A stretch of 64,000 nucleotides of DNA, from the NCBI GenBank assembly GCA_964388455.1, contig CAYMAN010000009.1:15827-79826 (forward strand). Direction: 5' to 3'. How positions within the stretch are numbered: position 1 is the first letter of the stretch; every line of letters starts with the position of its first letter. The position numbers were made by a program, and so were the translations under genes. The notes below the pieces were generated by a model that did no database searches, was not told where the DNA came from, and saw nothing but the letters and a program-made list of their open reading frames with translations. This document shows positions 62,778 to 64,000 of this stretch, piece by piece. This DNA is from JBBRWO01 sp964388455. GTDB lineage: Bacteria; Actinomycetota; Coriobacteriia; Anaerosomatales; JAAXUF01.

Positions 62778-64000
62778 AGGCGCTGTCGCTCCACGTCACG
62801 GGCATCGTCCAGGGCGTCGGTTTCCGCCCGTTCGTCTACAACCTCGCGGTCGAACGCGGCCTTCTCGGCTGGGTGCTCAACGCGAGCGATGGTGTGTACG
62901 TCGTCATCGAGGGTGACGCGGAGACCGTCGCTGCCTTCCCCGCAGCGATCCGTGAGCTCGCCCCGCCCATGGCCGTCGTCGAGAGCATCATCGCCGAGGA
63001 GGTCGAGCCCGAGGGCTTCCCCGACTTCTCGATCCGCCCCTCGCGTGCCGAGGAAGGCGCGATGACGCTCGTCTCCCCCGACATCGCCACCTGCCCCGAT
63101 TGCCTCGCAGAGCTGAACACGCCGGGCGACCGTCGGTACCGGTATCCGTTCATCAACTGCACCAACTGCGGGCCGCGCTTCACGATCATCGGCGACGTCC
63201 CCTACGACCGGCCGATGACCTCGATGTGCGACTTCCCGATGTGCCCCGAATGTGCCGAGGAGTACGGCGATCCTCGGGATCGGCGGTTTCACGCGCAACC
63301 GGATGCTTGCTTTGTTTGTGGGCCGCGGCTGTATCTGAACGGTGGTGCCGGTGAGGGTCGGGGGGACGCCATGCTCGGACAGTCCTCGGCGGGGGCCCTC
63401 GCTGGCGAAACGAGCCACCGGCTCGTTTCGCCAGCTTCCCCGCCTGCGGAACTGCGCGTGGCATCCCCCCGACCCTCACCTGCTTCATCGCGGCAGACGA
63501 ACCCTGAACCCCAGACCCCCGCACTGGATCCCTCTTGGGCTTGGAGCGCCGATCTCGAGATGTCGCCTCGCAGCCACAGGGAACGAGATTCCGAAGCTGC
63601 TCGCAACGACGCCATCATCTCCGCCGCCGCCAACCTCCTGCTCGACGGCTGCGTGCTTGCGATCAAGGGGCTGGGCGGGTTCCACCTGGCGTGCGACGCG
63701 ACCAACGCCGCCGCGGTCACCGCACTGCGCGAACGCAAGCGCCGCTGGGGCAAGCCGCTCGCGATCATGGTCCCGGACCTGGAAGCTGCCAGCGCCTACT
63801 GCGAAGTCAACGCCCTTGAGGCTGAATTGCTCGCCGGCTCGGTCAGGCCGATTGTGTTGCTGAGTAAGAGGGCTGACGCGTGGTCGGGGGGTTCCGCGCG
63901 CAGTTCCGCAGGAGCCGAAGGCGACGAGGACTGTCTGCGCACGGAGCCCTCCGTCCACGCGCCAGCCCTCGCCCCAGGAGTAGCGGACGGCCTCACCGAG
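62774..64000 (+). CDS. hypF: Carbamoyltransferase HypF, partial (runs off the window)
   Basis: The first 409 residues of HypF. An acylphosphatase domain (1-90, GIVQGVGFRPFVYNLA) is followed by two zinc fingers (C107/110/129/132 and C157/160/179/182) and the YrdC-like domain (AIKGLGGFHLACDATN, RKRRWGKPLAIMV, RPIVLLSKR). HypF makes the thiocarbamate group for the cyanide ligands of NiFe hydrogenase. Two segments are foreign to the family: about residues 193-275, between the zinc fingers and YrdC, and about 368-395, inside YrdC. Both come from copies of a palindromic DNA repeat, yet the frame stays open. The rest of the gene lies beyond the window. Confidence 0.93.
   Translation, partial: MKALSLHVTGIVQGVGFRPFVYNLAVERGLLGWVLNASDGVYVVIEGDAETVAAFPAAIRELAPPMAVVESIIAEEVEPEGFPDFSIRPSRAEEGAMTLVSPDIATCPDCLAELNTPGDRRYRYPFINCTNCGPRFTIIGDVPYDRPMTSMCDFPMCPECAEEYGDPRDRRFHAQPDACFVCGPRLYLNGGAGEGRGDAMLGQSSAGALAGETSHRLVSPASPPAELRVASPRPSPASSRQTNPEPQTPALDPSWAWSADLEMSPRSHRERDSEAARNDAIISAAANLLLDGCVLAIKGLGGFHLACDATNAAAVTALRERKRRWGKPLAIMVPDLEAASAYCEVNALEAELLAGSVRPIVLLSKRADAWSGGSARSSAGAEGDEDCLRTEPSVHAPALAPGVADGLTE
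63350..63479 (-). repeat. Palindromic repeat element, copy 1, inside hypF
   Basis: A perfect 15-base terminal inverted repeat (GGTGAGGGTCGGGGG at 63350-63364, with its complement at 63465-63479) encloses a perfect 15-base-pair hairpin (CTGGCGAAACGAGCC at 63401-63415 with 63419-63433, loop ACC). Blocks shared with copy 2, in opposite orientation, are GGTCGGGGGG (63464-63473), CGCGCAGTTCCGCAGG (63442-63457) and CGAGGACTGTC (63377-63387). It is translated as part of HypF. Confidence 0.75.
63882..63935 (+). repeat. Palindromic repeat element, copy 2 (short), inside hypF
   Basis: The three blocks of copy 1 occur in the same order but opposite orientation: GGTCGGGGGG (63882-63891), CGCGCAGTTCCGCAGG (63897-63912) and CGAGGACTGTC (63925-63935). 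The inner hairpin is missing, replaced by about 12 bases. It adds some 25 residues within the YrdC domain of HypF. Confidence 0.65.

Overview
The window is high-GC (roughly 60-65 percent) bacterial chromosome with dense, short-spaced genes, many GTG starts and many stop/start overlaps (GTGA, ATGA, TGATG). Several things point to a deep-branching actinobacterium: HspR next to dnaK-grpE-dnaJ-clpB, a PASTA kinase, a large secreted protein beside trxB-trxA that recalls the mycobacterial Rv3909-Rv3914 region, and PadR, ABC1 and DUF4126 genes. Abundant multihaem cytochromes, nickel uptake and hydrogenase maturation (HypF) suggest an anaerobic, hydrogen- or metal-respiring Coriobacteriia-like lineage such as the OPB41/Anaerosomatales group. 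That placement is inference; no rRNA or marker phylogeny is available here.

Layout. 1-11 kb: a cobalamin riboswitch reading out of the window, then housekeeping and accessory genes (EamA transporter with divergent Lrp regulator, DUF4126 protein, CocE-type hydrolase, RecQ, HD protein, nitroreductase, DUF1611 protein). 11-18 kb: a seven-gene leftward operon for a tetrahaem cytochrome, a Tat-exported four-cluster ferredoxin, an NrfD-type quinone protein and four membrane-anchored multihaem cytochromes, about 45 haem sites in all. 18-20.6 kb: a divergent two-component system that may control it. 20.8-26 kb: membrane and secreted proteins of unknown function, a DUF2779 nuclease-like protein, a triple-HTH protein and a separate secreted nonahaem cytochrome. 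26-31.6 kb: an SDR epimerase, a CUT2 sugar ABC transporter and a DegV protein. 31.7-42 kb: an NlpC/P60-like secreted protein, PadR-ABC1 kinase, PASTA kinase, SRPBCC protein, an ABC-2 exporter and catalase. 42-49 kb: the heat-shock operon dnaK-grpE-dnaJ-hspR-clpB. 49-58.5 kb: ferredoxin, a lon-epimerase-UDG-like operon, and a secreted protein/PIN-TPR/trxB/trxA operon. 58.5-64 kb: nickel transport (nikMN, nikR, nikQ, nikO), a zinc-ribbon/HEPN-like protein and hypF, which runs off the end.

How it works together. The NrfD-cytochrome complex probably exchanges electrons between menaquinone and a chain of haems crossing the envelope; the secreted nonahaem protein could extend it outward. Nickel import under NikR and HypF would supply NiFe hydrogenase, a likely electron source. 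The thioredoxin system, catalase, Lon and the HspR regulon cover redox and protein stress.

Most unusual items: two copies of a palindromic repeat carried in frame inside hypF; a single polypeptide joining a cytoplasmic PIN nuclease domain, a membrane helix and external TPRs; the 45-haem operon with CX3CH and CX4CH haem sites; a protein of three tandem HTH units; and CRP-like TGTGA-N6-TCACA sites, one of which may drive a short unannotated transcript.
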